Below are positions 1-6,717 of a stretch of 7,170 bases of DNA, one piece after another. Below the pieces are notes generated by a model, which was given only the letters and a program-made list of their open reading frames with translations, was not told where the DNA came from and did not search any database. Origin of the DNA: Pseudomonadota bacterium (GTDB lineage Bacteria > Pseudomonadota > Alphaproteobacteria > Sphingomonadales > Sphingomonadaceae); contig JAEVYW010000187.1 in the NCBI GenBank assembly GCA_023392555.1, forward strand, positions 1-7,170, given 5' to 3'. The translations under genes were made by a program, and so were the position numbers. Numbering within the stretch: position 1 is the first letter of the stretch; each line of letters starts with the position of its first letter.

Positions 1-93
1 CACCAGCCCCCTGCCGACTGGCCCCCTTTCACGGATGCGCTCGAGGGGAGCACGGTCGCGTCCGCGCTGGCGCTGATCGAGGCGAAGGATTAG
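1..93 (+). CDS. 3' end of an unidentified protein (partial)
   Basis: Frame 1 is open from the first base to a TAG at 91-93. It encodes 30 residues that begin HQPPADWPPF and end ALALIEAKD. The codons are GC-rich at third positions like the neighbouring genes, and the stop lies only 9 bases before the next start on the same strand. I therefore read it as the C-terminal end of a real gene co-transcribed with the IlvC-family gene. The fragment is too short for me to assign a family. Its partner suggests a metabolic enzyme, but that is only inference. No signal peptide or membrane segment can be judged from this piece. Confidence 0.55.
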   Translation, partial: HQPPADWPPFTDALEGSTVASALALIEAKD

Positions 94-102
94 TCGACAG
101 CC

Positions 103-1083
103 ATGGAGCTGCTTCGCGACGAGGACATCGATGGTGCAGCGCTCGCTAGCAAGCGCGTCGCAATCCTCGGCTACGGCAACCAAGGCCGCGCGCAGGCGCT
201 GAACCTAAAGGACAGCGGCGTCGACGTAGTGATCGGTCTTCGCGGCGCCTCTGGCAGCCGGCAGGAGGCGGAAGAAGCGGGGCTCAAGGTCACGCTTGTC
301 GAAAATGCCGCGGCATCAGCGGATATCGTCATGTTCCTCGCGCCTGACGAAGCAATGGGCGGGATATATCAGGAAGTTGAAGGCCGCCTTCGCGATGGCG
401 TCGCAATCGGATTCAGCCACGGGCTGGCGATCCATTTCAACTTTATCGCACCGCGCAGCGACCTCGATGTCTTCCTCGTCGCGCCGAAGGGGCCGGGCCG
501 CGCTCTCCGCTCTTTGTACGAGCAAGGGCAAGGCATGATCGCCTTGTGGGCAGTCGCTCAAGACGCCAGCAGCAGAGCCCGCGACATCGCCCTCGCCTAT
601 GGCAAGGCGATCGGCTGCGCCCGTGCCGGGCTGATCGCGTCGAGCTTCGGCGAGGAGTGCGAGGCCGACTTGTTCAACGAGCAAGCGGTGGTGTGGGGCG
701 CCGTCCCCGAAATCCTCGTCGCGGGATTCGAAACGCTGACGGACGCCGGCATCGCTCCCGAAGTCGCGTTCCTCGAATGCGTCGGGGAGCTAAAACTGCT
801 GGCCGATTTGATCGAGACCAACGGCATTGCCGCGATGCGCGAAGCCATTTCCAACACTGCCGAGCTCGGTGCGGTCCTCGGCGGGCCACGCATCGTCGAC
901 GAGCACGTGCGACGGCGGATGGAAGACATATTCGCCGAAGTCAGCAGCGGGCATTTCGCCGAGCAATTACGGGCCGAAGCGGAAAGCGGCTATCCGCGGC
1001 TGGAAAATGCGCGCCAGATCGCTCGAAGCCAGGCCGTCGAGCACATGTTTCGAAAACTGCGGAGCGTGTCGAAGGGCGGCTAG
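103..1083 (+). CDS. ilvC: Ketol-acid reductoisomerase family protein (divergent IlvC)
   Basis: A 326-residue class I-length member of the ketol-acid reductoisomerase family. The classical enzyme isomerises and reduces acetolactate or acetohydroxybutyrate with NADPH and Mg2+ in cytosolic valine, leucine and isoleucine synthesis. The N-terminal Rossmann domain (about residues 13-180) has GYGNQGRA at 23-30, and the following loop LRGASGSR (46-53) carries Arg and Ser as in NADPH-binding members. The knotted C-terminal domain follows. Catalytic and metal positions are all present: H106, K129, D189, E193, E225, E229 and S250. Several usually invariant segments differ: GYGSQGHA is GYGNQGRA, PGHTVR is PGRALR (131-136), the GGGVP stretch is GQGMI, and ETTF is ASSF (179-182). 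It is either a second IlvC paralogue or a relative with a shifted substrate. The ATG has a modest GAAGGA (84-89) 13 bases upstream. The 9-base gap to the preceding gene suggests one operon. Confidence 0.88.
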   Translation: MELLRDEDIDGAALASKRVAILGYGNQGRAQALNLKDSGVDVVIGLRGASGSRQEAEEAGLKVTLVENAAASADIVMFLAPDEAMGGIYQEVEGRLRDGVAIGFSHGLAIHFNFIAPRSDLDVFLVAPKGPGRALRSLYEQGQGMIALWAVAQDASSRARDIALAYGKAIGCARAGLIASSFGEECEADLFNEQAVVWGAVPEILVAGFETLTDAGIAPEVAFLECVGELKLLADLIETNGIAAMREAISNTAELGAVLGGPRIVDEHVRRRMEDIFAEVSSGHFAEQLRAEAESGYPRLENARQIARSQAVEHMFRKLRSVSKGG

Positions 1084-1268
1084 CCGACCTGGTTCACGGC
1101 GGGGGCCGAGCGATCGCCGATCGATGCCCGCTCCGTATAGAAGCGCTGCATCCTCTTATGAGCTTCCGCGGCTTCTGAATCCGCCGCCGACAAGGACAGC
1201 TCAAGCTCTTCCGCGGCGCGCTGCGCAAAATAGGCGCGATCGCCGGTGCCGGTCTGGGGCTGGTCCAT
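1080..1268 (-). CDS. Small hypothetical protein, 62 aa, helical
   Basis: A 62-residue acidic protein of unknown function. Residues 10-30 and 32-48 look like two amphipathic helices, with the pattern DRAYFAQRAAEELE and then AHKRMQRFYTERA. This resembles short cytosolic alphaproteobacterial proteins with a Y-x-x-RA-x-x-EL / H-x-x-x-x-x-x-Y-x-x-R pattern, which have no assigned role that I know. There is no signal peptide, membrane segment or cysteine. The main support for its reality is a perfect GGAGGAG ribosome binding site seven bases before the ATG. It is transcribed towards the IlvC-family gene and the two stop codons overlap by four bases. An intrinsic terminator lies just upstream of it, so it needs its own promoter between about 1283 and 1342. 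A TATGCT there is a weak -10 candidate without a good -35. Confidence 0.72.
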   Translation of the reverse strand: MDQPQTGTGDRAYFAQRAAEELELSLSAADSEAAEAHKRMQRFYTERASIGDRSAPAVNQVG

Positions 1269-1275
1269 GTCGCGT

Positions 1276-1282
1276 CTCCTCC
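1276..1282 (-). promoter_or_regulatory. Ribosome binding site of the 62-aa gene
   Basis: The minus strand reads GGAGGAG, then seven bases (ACGCGAC), then ATG. This is close to the ideal anti-16S match and spacing. It fixes the start of the small gene at 1268 and is the best evidence that this short frame is translated. Confidence 0.75.
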
Positions 1283-1333
1283 GAAGTGCGCGCCTTTAGC
1301 ATAAGCGCCACAATTTGTCGTCCGGCCTTGCCC

Positions 1334-1368
1334 AAAGAAAAAGGCGCCCCGACCGAAGCCGGAGCGCC
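1334..1368 (-). terminator. Intrinsic terminator of the outer-membrane protein gene
   Basis: On the minus strand, the segment complementary to 1343-1368 folds into an uninterrupted 11-pair stem. It contains two G-U pairs and is closed by a C(UUCG)G tetraloop, the especially stable loop type. It is followed directly by TTTTTCTTT (complement of 1334-1342). It begins 27 bases after the stop codon of the barrel protein gene, where a Rho-independent terminator would be expected. In the other direction the stem is followed by CTCCCCTTTAAA, which is not a convincing U-tract, so I assign it to the minus strand only. Confidence 0.9.
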
Positions 1369-1394
1369 CTCCCCTTTAAACCTTGGCCTAAGCC

Positions 1395-2180
1395 TTAGCC
1401 ACGCTCAGGAGCGGGCGGCGGCGGCGGCGGCGGCGGCGGCGGAGCCGGGCACACTTCGGTGGCCAGGATCACGCTGCCGTCCGGGCAGGTCTGAGTTGCC
1501 GGCGGCGGCGGCGGAGGCGGCGGAGCCTCGACGACGGGCGGCGGAGCCGGCTCAGCGCGCGGACCGAAGCGAACGCCGGCGGTCAGCACGAGCTGATGAC
1601 GGGTGATGCCCTCTTCGTAGTTCGAGTAACGATACTCCGGACCACCATAGAAGAAGCCGTTGGTGAACTGGAGGCCAGCACCGGCGCGCCAGCCGCTGAC
1701 ATGGTCGCGGTCGCGCAGGAGCAGGGTCGTTTCCGTGGCGTCCGTCGGATCCACATCCCAAACGCTGACGGTGCCACGCCAACGCGTGTAACCACCCTTG
1801 ACGTAGAAGAGGATGTTGTCGCTGGCCGCGAAGGTCGCGCGGAGACCGGCGTACAGGTCGAGACCGCCCTTCAGCTGGTAACGCGTACGGTCACCGCTGT
1901 CTTCGTCGTCCGTGGCGACAGCCTTCAGCGTCGTCTTCGTGGCTTCAAGATCAACGCCGAGCGCGATCCCGCCAACGCCGAAGTCGTATCCGCCGCCGAT
2001 GCCGTAAACGAGGCCGTCGTCGTTCCACTTCTGAGGCGAGTCAAAGTCGCTCGCGTCGATCTTCACATGGTCATAACCGCCGAGGATCTCGACGCGCGGG
2101 CCGGAAACGGCCTGCGCCGAGGCCGGGCTGGCAAAAAGCGCAGCAGCCGACACGGCAGTGAGTGCAGCAATCTTTCTCAA
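1395..2180 (-). CDS. Outer-membrane beta-barrel protein with polyproline tail
   Basis: A 261-residue secreted protein. Residues 1-22 form a Sec signal peptide (MRKIAAL, then a hydrophobic Ala-rich core, then SPASA), with likely cleavage before Q23. Residues 24-206 show alternating polar and hydrophobic strands (VEILGGYDHVKI, YGIGGGYDFGV, GGLDLYAGLRATF, FYVKGGYTRW, GWRAGAGLQF, FYGGPEYRYSNY, LVLTAGVRFG). This is the pattern of a small OmpA/porin-like barrel of about eight strands. Residues 207-261 are a proline-rich tail with runs of 8 and 10 prolines on either side of a loop with two cysteines (C232, C244), ending PERG. There is no peptidoglycan-binding OmpA C-terminal domain after it, because the gene ends cleanly before a terminator. 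The start is TTG, chosen for the signal peptide and the GGGAGGA just upstream. Its role is probably structural or a small pore; the substrate is unknown. Confidence 0.85.
   Translation of the reverse strand: MRKIAALTAVSAAALFASPASAQAVSGPRVEILGGYDHVKIDASDFDSPQKWNDDGLVYGIGGGYDFGVGGIALGVDLEATKTTLKAVATDDEDSGDRTRYQLKGGLDLYAGLRATFAASDNILFYVKGGYTRWRGTVSVWDVDPTDATETTLLLRDRDHVSGWRAGAGLQFTNGFFYGGPEYRYSNYEEGITRHQLVLTAGVRFGPRAEPAPPPVVEAPPPPPPPPATQTCPDGSVILATEVCPAPPPPPPPPPPAPERG
1414..1440. repeat. (GGC)9 trinucleotide run in the barrel protein gene
   Basis: Nine uninterrupted GGC units on the plus strand are read on the minus strand as CCG proline codons. They give nine of the ten consecutive prolines near the C-terminus. 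Because the unit is three bases, gain or loss by strand slippage would change the number of prolines without breaking the frame. A second, interrupted proline run of the same kind lies at about 1500-1528. Confidence 0.9.
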
Positions 2181-2184
2181 GGAA

Positions 2185-2191
2185 TCCTCCC
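2185..2191 (-). promoter_or_regulatory. Ribosome binding site fixing the TTG start
   Basis: The minus strand reads GGGAGGA, then TTCC, then TTG at 2180-2178. The purine-rich site is well placed for TTG, and the peptide starting there is a good signal peptide. An ATG at 2193-2191 overlaps this site but is out of frame with the barrel protein. Confidence 0.75.
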
Positions 2192-2307
2192 ATTTATTGG
2201 TCGTTGCCGACCCGAAATTGCCGGGCCCCTATGTTACAAAAATAATCCGCGGGCCAGCGAGCGGCTCCCGGAAGCGGCCAAAATCTGCACGATTATTCAC
2301 ACTCTGT
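2192..2307 (-). promoter_or_regulatory. Leader and presumed promoter region of the barrel protein gene
   Basis: This AT-richer stretch separates mutL from the barrel protein gene and should hold the latter's promoter. On the minus strand, TAACAT in the context TTTTTGTAACATAGGG (about 2230-2245) is the best -10 candidate, but no clear -35 stands 16-18 bases before it. A second possible -10 is AATAAT (about 2292-2297). I cannot choose between them from sequence alone. Confidence 0.3.
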
Positions 2308-2340
2308 GGCAGCAAAGCCACTCTGCTCGGGCGGGCTGCC
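2308..2340 (-). other. Inverted repeat just after mutL, possible weak terminator
   Basis: Directly after the mutL stop codon the minus strand has GGCAGC (2340-2335) and its complement GCTGCC (2313-2308), which could form a 6-pair stem. Inside lies a competing 7-pair hairpin, AGCAGAG-TGG-CTTTGCT (2327-2311), with one G-T pair. No U-tract follows either stem, so this is at most a weak or Rho-assisted terminator. It could instead be a regulatory structure between mutL and the barrel protein gene. Confidence 0.3.
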
Positions 2341-4098
2341 CTACCGCCGGCCAAACAGCTTTTCGATCTCGCCGTGGCCTAGCTTCACCCAGGTCGGACG
2401 CCCGTGATTGCACTGCCCGGAGCGCGGAGTGACCTCCATTTCGCGCAGCAACGCGTTCATCTCGGCCACCGACAGGATGCGCCCGGCCCGAACCGAGCCA
2501 TGACAGGCGATCGTCGCTGAAACGTGAGCCAGCTTCTCCTGAAGCGACAATGCGCTGCCCAGTTCGGCGAGTTCAGCGGCAATGTCCGTGATAAGTCCGC
2601 GTACGTCGGTTCGACCAAGCGCCGCGGGCGTCGCGCGCACAAGGACTGAAGATGGGCCGAACCGCTCAACCTCAAGCCCAAGATCGGCCAGGTCGGCGAC
2701 CGCGGCTTCGATACGGTCGCAATCCGGTTCGTCCAGCTCGATCACTTCCGGCATGAGCAGCGGCTGCCGGGCGACAGCCCCGCCCTCGCGTGCTGCACGC
2801 ATCCGCTCGAGTACAAGACGCTCATGCGCGGCGTGCTGATCGACGATCACCAGCCCATCTTCGGCTTCCGCCACAATATAGGTCGCCGCGACCTGTCCGC
2901 GCGCGACGCCGAGAGGATATTTCGGGACCTCCGCAATCGCCGGCTCCGCTCGCGCTACCGGCGCATGATCGAATAGAGCCCGCGCCTCAGCAACAGCGCT
3001 CGCAGTCCATGACGATGAACTGGCAGAGTAAGCGGGTGTGGGTTGCGCAGGCGCTTCGTAGGTCTCGCTCGTCGTCCATAAGACAGGTGCGGCAGCCTGA
3101 GTCCGCGTCGCGCTTCGGCCGCTTTCTTCCTCGAGCGCTGCGCGAAGCCCGCCGACAATGAGGCCCCGTACGGCGGCAGGGTCGCGGAACCTCACCTCGG
3201 TCTTCGCCGGGTGGACATTGACGTCGACCTCGTCGAGCGGGACCGAGAGGAACAAGGCCGCAATTGGGTGACGGTCGCGAGCGATCAGGTCACGGTAGGC
3301 TGCACGAAGCGCTCCAACGAGTAGCCTGTCCTTCACCGGGCGAGCGTTGACGAACAGGAATTGCTGGTCGGCCATGCCGCGGTTAAAGGTCGGCAGGCTG
3401 ACGACACCCGTCAAACCAAGGCCGTTGCGTTCGCAGTCGATGCCGATCCCGTTTCGATCCAGCTCAGCGGCAAGCAGTTCCGCGACCCGCTGCGGCGGCG
3501 CTGCCGGCTGCACCGAGAGGACCTTGCGCCCATCATGCTCGAGCTTGAACGCAACGTCGCTCCGCGCCATCGCCAAGCGCCGAACCGCGTCTAGGCAGGC
3601 GGCATATTCCGCGCGCGGGCTGCGCAGGAACTTGCGACGCGCGGGCACCTTGTCGAACAGCCCTTCGACCCGGACGCGGGTCCCAGGCGGCAGAGCGGCG
3701 GGCCCCTCTCCCGCCAGCTCACCATGATCGATGACGACCCGCCAGCCGTCAGCGCCTTCCGGCCGGCTCTCCATCGTCAGCCGAGCCACGCTGGCAATCG
3801 ACGGCAGCGCCTCGCCGCGGAAACCGAAGCTGGTGATGCGGTCGAGACCGTCGTCGGGCAGCTTCGACGTGGCGTGCCGCTCGAGCGCCAGATGCATGTC
3901 GGACGGGTTCATCCCGCATCCGTCGTCGGCTACCTCGACCAGCTCGAGGCCGCCCGCGGAAAGACGGATTCGAACCGCCTTCGCGCCGGCATCGAGAGCA
4001 TTCTCGACAAGCTCCTTGAGTGCGCTGGCGGGACGTTCCACAACCTCGCCAGCGGCGATGCGATTCACGAGCTCCGAGGGCAGCCTTCTTATTGACAT
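2341..4098 (-). CDS. mutL: DNA mismatch repair protein MutL with endonuclease motif
   Basis: MutL couples mismatch recognition by MutS to strand incision and excision. I take the second ATG (4098), giving 585 residues. From it the numbering matches the family exactly: E29 and N33 of the GHKL ATPase motif I, DDGCG at 58-62, RHATSK, and SFGFRGEA at 90-97. An AGGA lies nine bases upstream of this ATG but directly against the alternative ATG at 4107, which would add MVN. The transducer domain contains FVNARPVKD and HPAK (296-299). An Ala/Ser/Thr-rich linker spans about 325-385. The C-terminal dimerisation domain carries the metal-binding endonuclease motif DQHAAHERLVLE (420-431), ACHGSVRAG (531-539) and CNHGRP (563-568), plus QPLLMP (445-450), which fits a sliding-clamp motif. 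This is the self-nicking type of MutL found in bacteria without MutH. It is divergent from mreB. Confidence 0.97.
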   Translation of the reverse strand: MSIRRLPSELVNRIAAGEVVERPASALKELVENALDAGAKAVRIRLSAGGLELVEVADDGCGMNPSDMHLALERHATSKLPDDGLDRITSFGFRGEALPSIASVARLTMESRPEGADGWRVVIDHGELAGEGPAALPPGTRVRVEGLFDKVPARRKFLRSPRAEYAACLDAVRRLAMARSDVAFKLEHDGRKVLSVQPAAPPQRVAELLAAELDRNGIGIDCERNGLGLTGVVSLPTFNRGMADQQFLFVNARPVKDRLLVGALRAAYRDLIARDRHPIAALFLSVPLDEVDVNVHPAKTEVRFRDPAAVRGLIVGGLRAALEEESGRSATRTQAAAPVLWTTSETYEAPAQPTPAYSASSSSWTASAVAEARALFDHAPVARAEPAIAEVPKYPLGVARGQVAATYIVAEAEDGLVIVDQHAAHERLVLERMRAAREGGAVARQPLLMPEVIELDEPDCDRIEAAVADLADLGLEVERFGPSSVLVRATPAALGRTDVRGLITDIAAELAELGSALSLQEKLAHVSATIACHGSVRAGRILSVAEMNALLREMEVTPRSGQCNHGRPTWVKLGHGEIEKLFGRR

Positions 4099-4107
4099 GT
4101 TAACCAT

Positions 4108-5293
<1,186 letters not shown>

Positions 5294-5295
<2 letters not shown>

Positions 5296-5299
5296 GAGG
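5294..5299 (+). promoter_or_regulatory. mreC ribosome binding site sharing bases with the mreB stop
   Basis: AGGAGG starts at the second base of the mreB TAG stop codon and lies nine bases before the mreC ATG. It is a complete Shine-Dalgarno match. Its overlap with the stop codon suggests that a terminating ribosome can re-initiate on mreC, keeping the two products in proportion. Confidence 0.8.
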
Positions 5300-5308
5300 G
5301 TCTGAACG

Positions 5309-6196
5309 ATGGCGCCGCCGAGTGGGCCGCGCCCAGGCTGGTCCAGGCGCGCGCAATATGGGCTGTTTTTCAGCTTCCTTGCCGCAATTGCCGGCCTGCT
5401 GGTTGGACTGATCCTGCTTGGCCTGTCGCTAGCCGCACCCAAAAGCTACGCGTCGGTTAGAGGCGTAGCATTGGATGCGACTGCTCCGGTGACCGGGGCA
5501 ATGCATGGCGTGACCGCCACGATCGCGGGCGTCTTCACCGGCGCCGGCAATTACTGGGATGCGGCAAGCCAGAATGCGCAGCTGAAGGTCGAACGCCGCC
5601 TGATGCTGCAGCGGATCGTCGAGGCTCGCGCCGTCCTTCAGGAAAACAGAGAACTGAAGGCGGCGCTCCAGCTTCGCGAGCGGAGCCCCAAGACCATTGC
5701 TGCCGGACGGATCGTCGGGTCCTCGTTCAGCAGCCGGCGCCGCTACGCAATCCTTTCGGTCGGCGGCTCGGACGGCGTTCGCGTCGGAATGCCCGTGCGC
5801 TCGCCGCAGGGGCTCCTCGGCCGCGTAATCGATTCCGGGTCGCTTGCGTCTCGGGTTCTTCTCGTCTCGGACCGCGCCAGCATCATTCCGACCAAGCTTC
5901 TGCGCACGGGGCAGCCGGTCATCAGCCAGGGCCGCGGCGACGGCACCGTCGATCTTCGGCCCCTCGAGGTCGGCCGCAATCCATTTAAGAAGGGCGATAT
6001 CGTCATCACCTCGGGGACTGGAGGCCTCTATTCGCCGCTCGTTCCTGTCGCGCGGGTGATACGCCTGGATGACGACGGTGCGATCGCGGTGCCGTTGGCC
6101 GACCCGGGACTCACGAGCTTCGCCATCGTTGAGCCTCCATATGAACCCGCCGCAGTCGCGGAAGAGTCCGCGGCCTCGACTGCGGAGACGCAGTGA
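5309..6196 (+). CDS. mreC: Rod shape-determining protein MreC
   Basis: A bitopic inner-membrane protein of 295 residues. Its periplasmic part links MreB filaments to PBP2 and the elongasome and promotes PBP2 activation. A short basic cytosolic N-terminus (PRPGWSRRAQ) precedes one membrane helix at about 18-42. A helical, likely coiled-coil dimerisation segment follows at about 83-122 (QLKVERRLMLQRIVEARAVL...ENRELKAAL), then the two-barrel MreC domain at about 130-275. Recognisable family stretches are SVGGSDGVRVGMPV (150-163), GLLGRVI (168-174) and SGTGGLYSPLVPVARV (235-250). The last 20 residues form an acidic, Ala-rich flexible tail. It starts nine bases after AGGAGG, 13 bases past the mreB stop, and ends in a one- to four-base overlap with mreD. 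Confidence 0.95.
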   Translation: MAPPSGPRPGWSRRAQYGLFFSFLAAIAGLLVGLILLGLSLAAPKSYASVRGVALDATAPVTGAMHGVTATIAGVFTGAGNYWDAASQNAQLKVERRLMLQRIVEARAVLQENRELKAALQLRERSPKTIAAGRIVGSSFSSRRRYAILSVGGSDGVRVGMPVRSPQGLLGRVIDSGSLASRVLLVSDRASIIPTKLLRTGQPVISQGRGDGTVDLRPLEVGRNPFKKGDIVITSGTGGLYSPLVPVARVIRLDDDGAIAVPLADPGLTSFAIVEPPYEPAAVAEESAASTAETQ

Positions 6197-6717
6197 TGGT
6201 CCGAGCGGCGCTCGCTCAGAATAGAATGATCGGACGTGGGCCGAAGACTGGCGCGCACTTGATCCCTGCGCTGACGGTAGTGATCGCGTCGCTCATTTCC
6301 GCTTTGCCGATCATCTCGATGAGCGGCTGGTACCCTGACTTCGCCTTCCTGGTGCTGATCGGCTGGCGGCTGCTCCGCTCCGATCCGTGGCCCGCATGGT
6401 GGGCGACGATGCTCGGCCTGTTCAACGATCTGGTCACCGGCAATCCCATCGGCCTCTCGGCAGCTCTGTGGACCGCGACGATGCTGGCACTCGACCTTGC
6501 CGACCGCCGCACCATGTGGCGCGACTATTGGCTGGAATGGGCGCTCGCTGGCCTGCTCGTGTTCATCAGCGAGACGGTAGAATGGCGGATTGCCGAGCTG
6601 ATGAGCGCGTCCATCCCCTTCATGACCGTACTGCCGCCTTTGCTGATCTCGATCTTCGCTTTCCCGATCGTCGCCTGGCTGATCGGCCGCATCGACCGCT
6701 GGAGGCTCGGCCGATGA
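6196..6717 (+). CDS. mreD: Rod shape-determining protein MreD
   Basis: A polytopic inner-membrane component of the elongasome that works with MreC to tune PBP2-RodA activity. It has 173 residues from the ATG at 6196. Hydrophobic segments at roughly 22-40, 45-60, 64-80, 86-102, 112-130 and 140-163 give five or six membrane spans. The conserved loop GLFNDLVTGNPIGLSA (74-89) is the family signature, and the protein ends in a basic RIDRWRLGR. The junction with mreC reads GTGATG: a GTG at 6193 would add one Met, but the GGAG at 6184-6187 is better spaced (8 bases) for the ATG. Either way the start overlaps the mreC stop, which suggests translational coupling. Its own TGA overlaps the next start as ATGA. 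Confidence 0.92.
   Translation: MVRAALAQNRMIGRGPKTGAHLIPALTVVIASLISALPIISMSGWYPDFAFLVLIGWRLLRSDPWPAWWATMLGLFNDLVTGNPIGLSAALWTATMLALDLADRRTMWRDYWLEWALAGLLVFISETVEWRIAELMSASIPFMTVLPPLLISIFAFPIVAWLIGRIDRWRLGR

Noticed and set aside
1343..1368. The terminator hairpin acting in both directions.
   Set aside because: On the plus strand the stem is followed by CTCCCCTTTAAA, with no adequate U-tract, so plus-strand termination is not supported.
827..1606. Plus-strand open frame (259 aa) spanning the end of the IlvC-family gene, the small gene and the proline tail.
   Set aside because: Its composition is Arg/Ala/Ser-rich, typical of off-frame GC-rich DNA, and its poly-Ala run is simply the GGC repeat read in another frame.
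2074..2193. Out-of-frame, cysteine-rich reading of about 40 codons from the ATG at 2193 (minus strand).
   Set aside because: It has no ribosome binding site of its own and lies entirely over the signal-peptide region of the barrel protein. The cysteines come from TGC read out of Ala-rich GCT/GCA codons.
1596..2432. Long open frame on the plus strand (278 aa) opposite the barrel protein gene.
   Set aside because: It is a shadow of the GC-rich minus-strand genes. It runs across the barrel gene, its leader and the end of mutL, and shows no recognisable domain or ribosome binding site.
4099..4107. Upstream ATG at 4107 as the mutL start (MVN added).
   Set aside because: The AGGA lies directly against that ATG, too close to work, while it is nine bases from the second ATG. 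Starting at 4098 also gives the exact family numbering of E29 and N33.
4100..4107. TTAACCAT resembling a CtrA half-site next to mutL.
   Set aside because: The second TTAA at the required seven-base spacing is missing (TAGC instead), and the bases are explained by the mutL start region. A single half-site is too weak to call.
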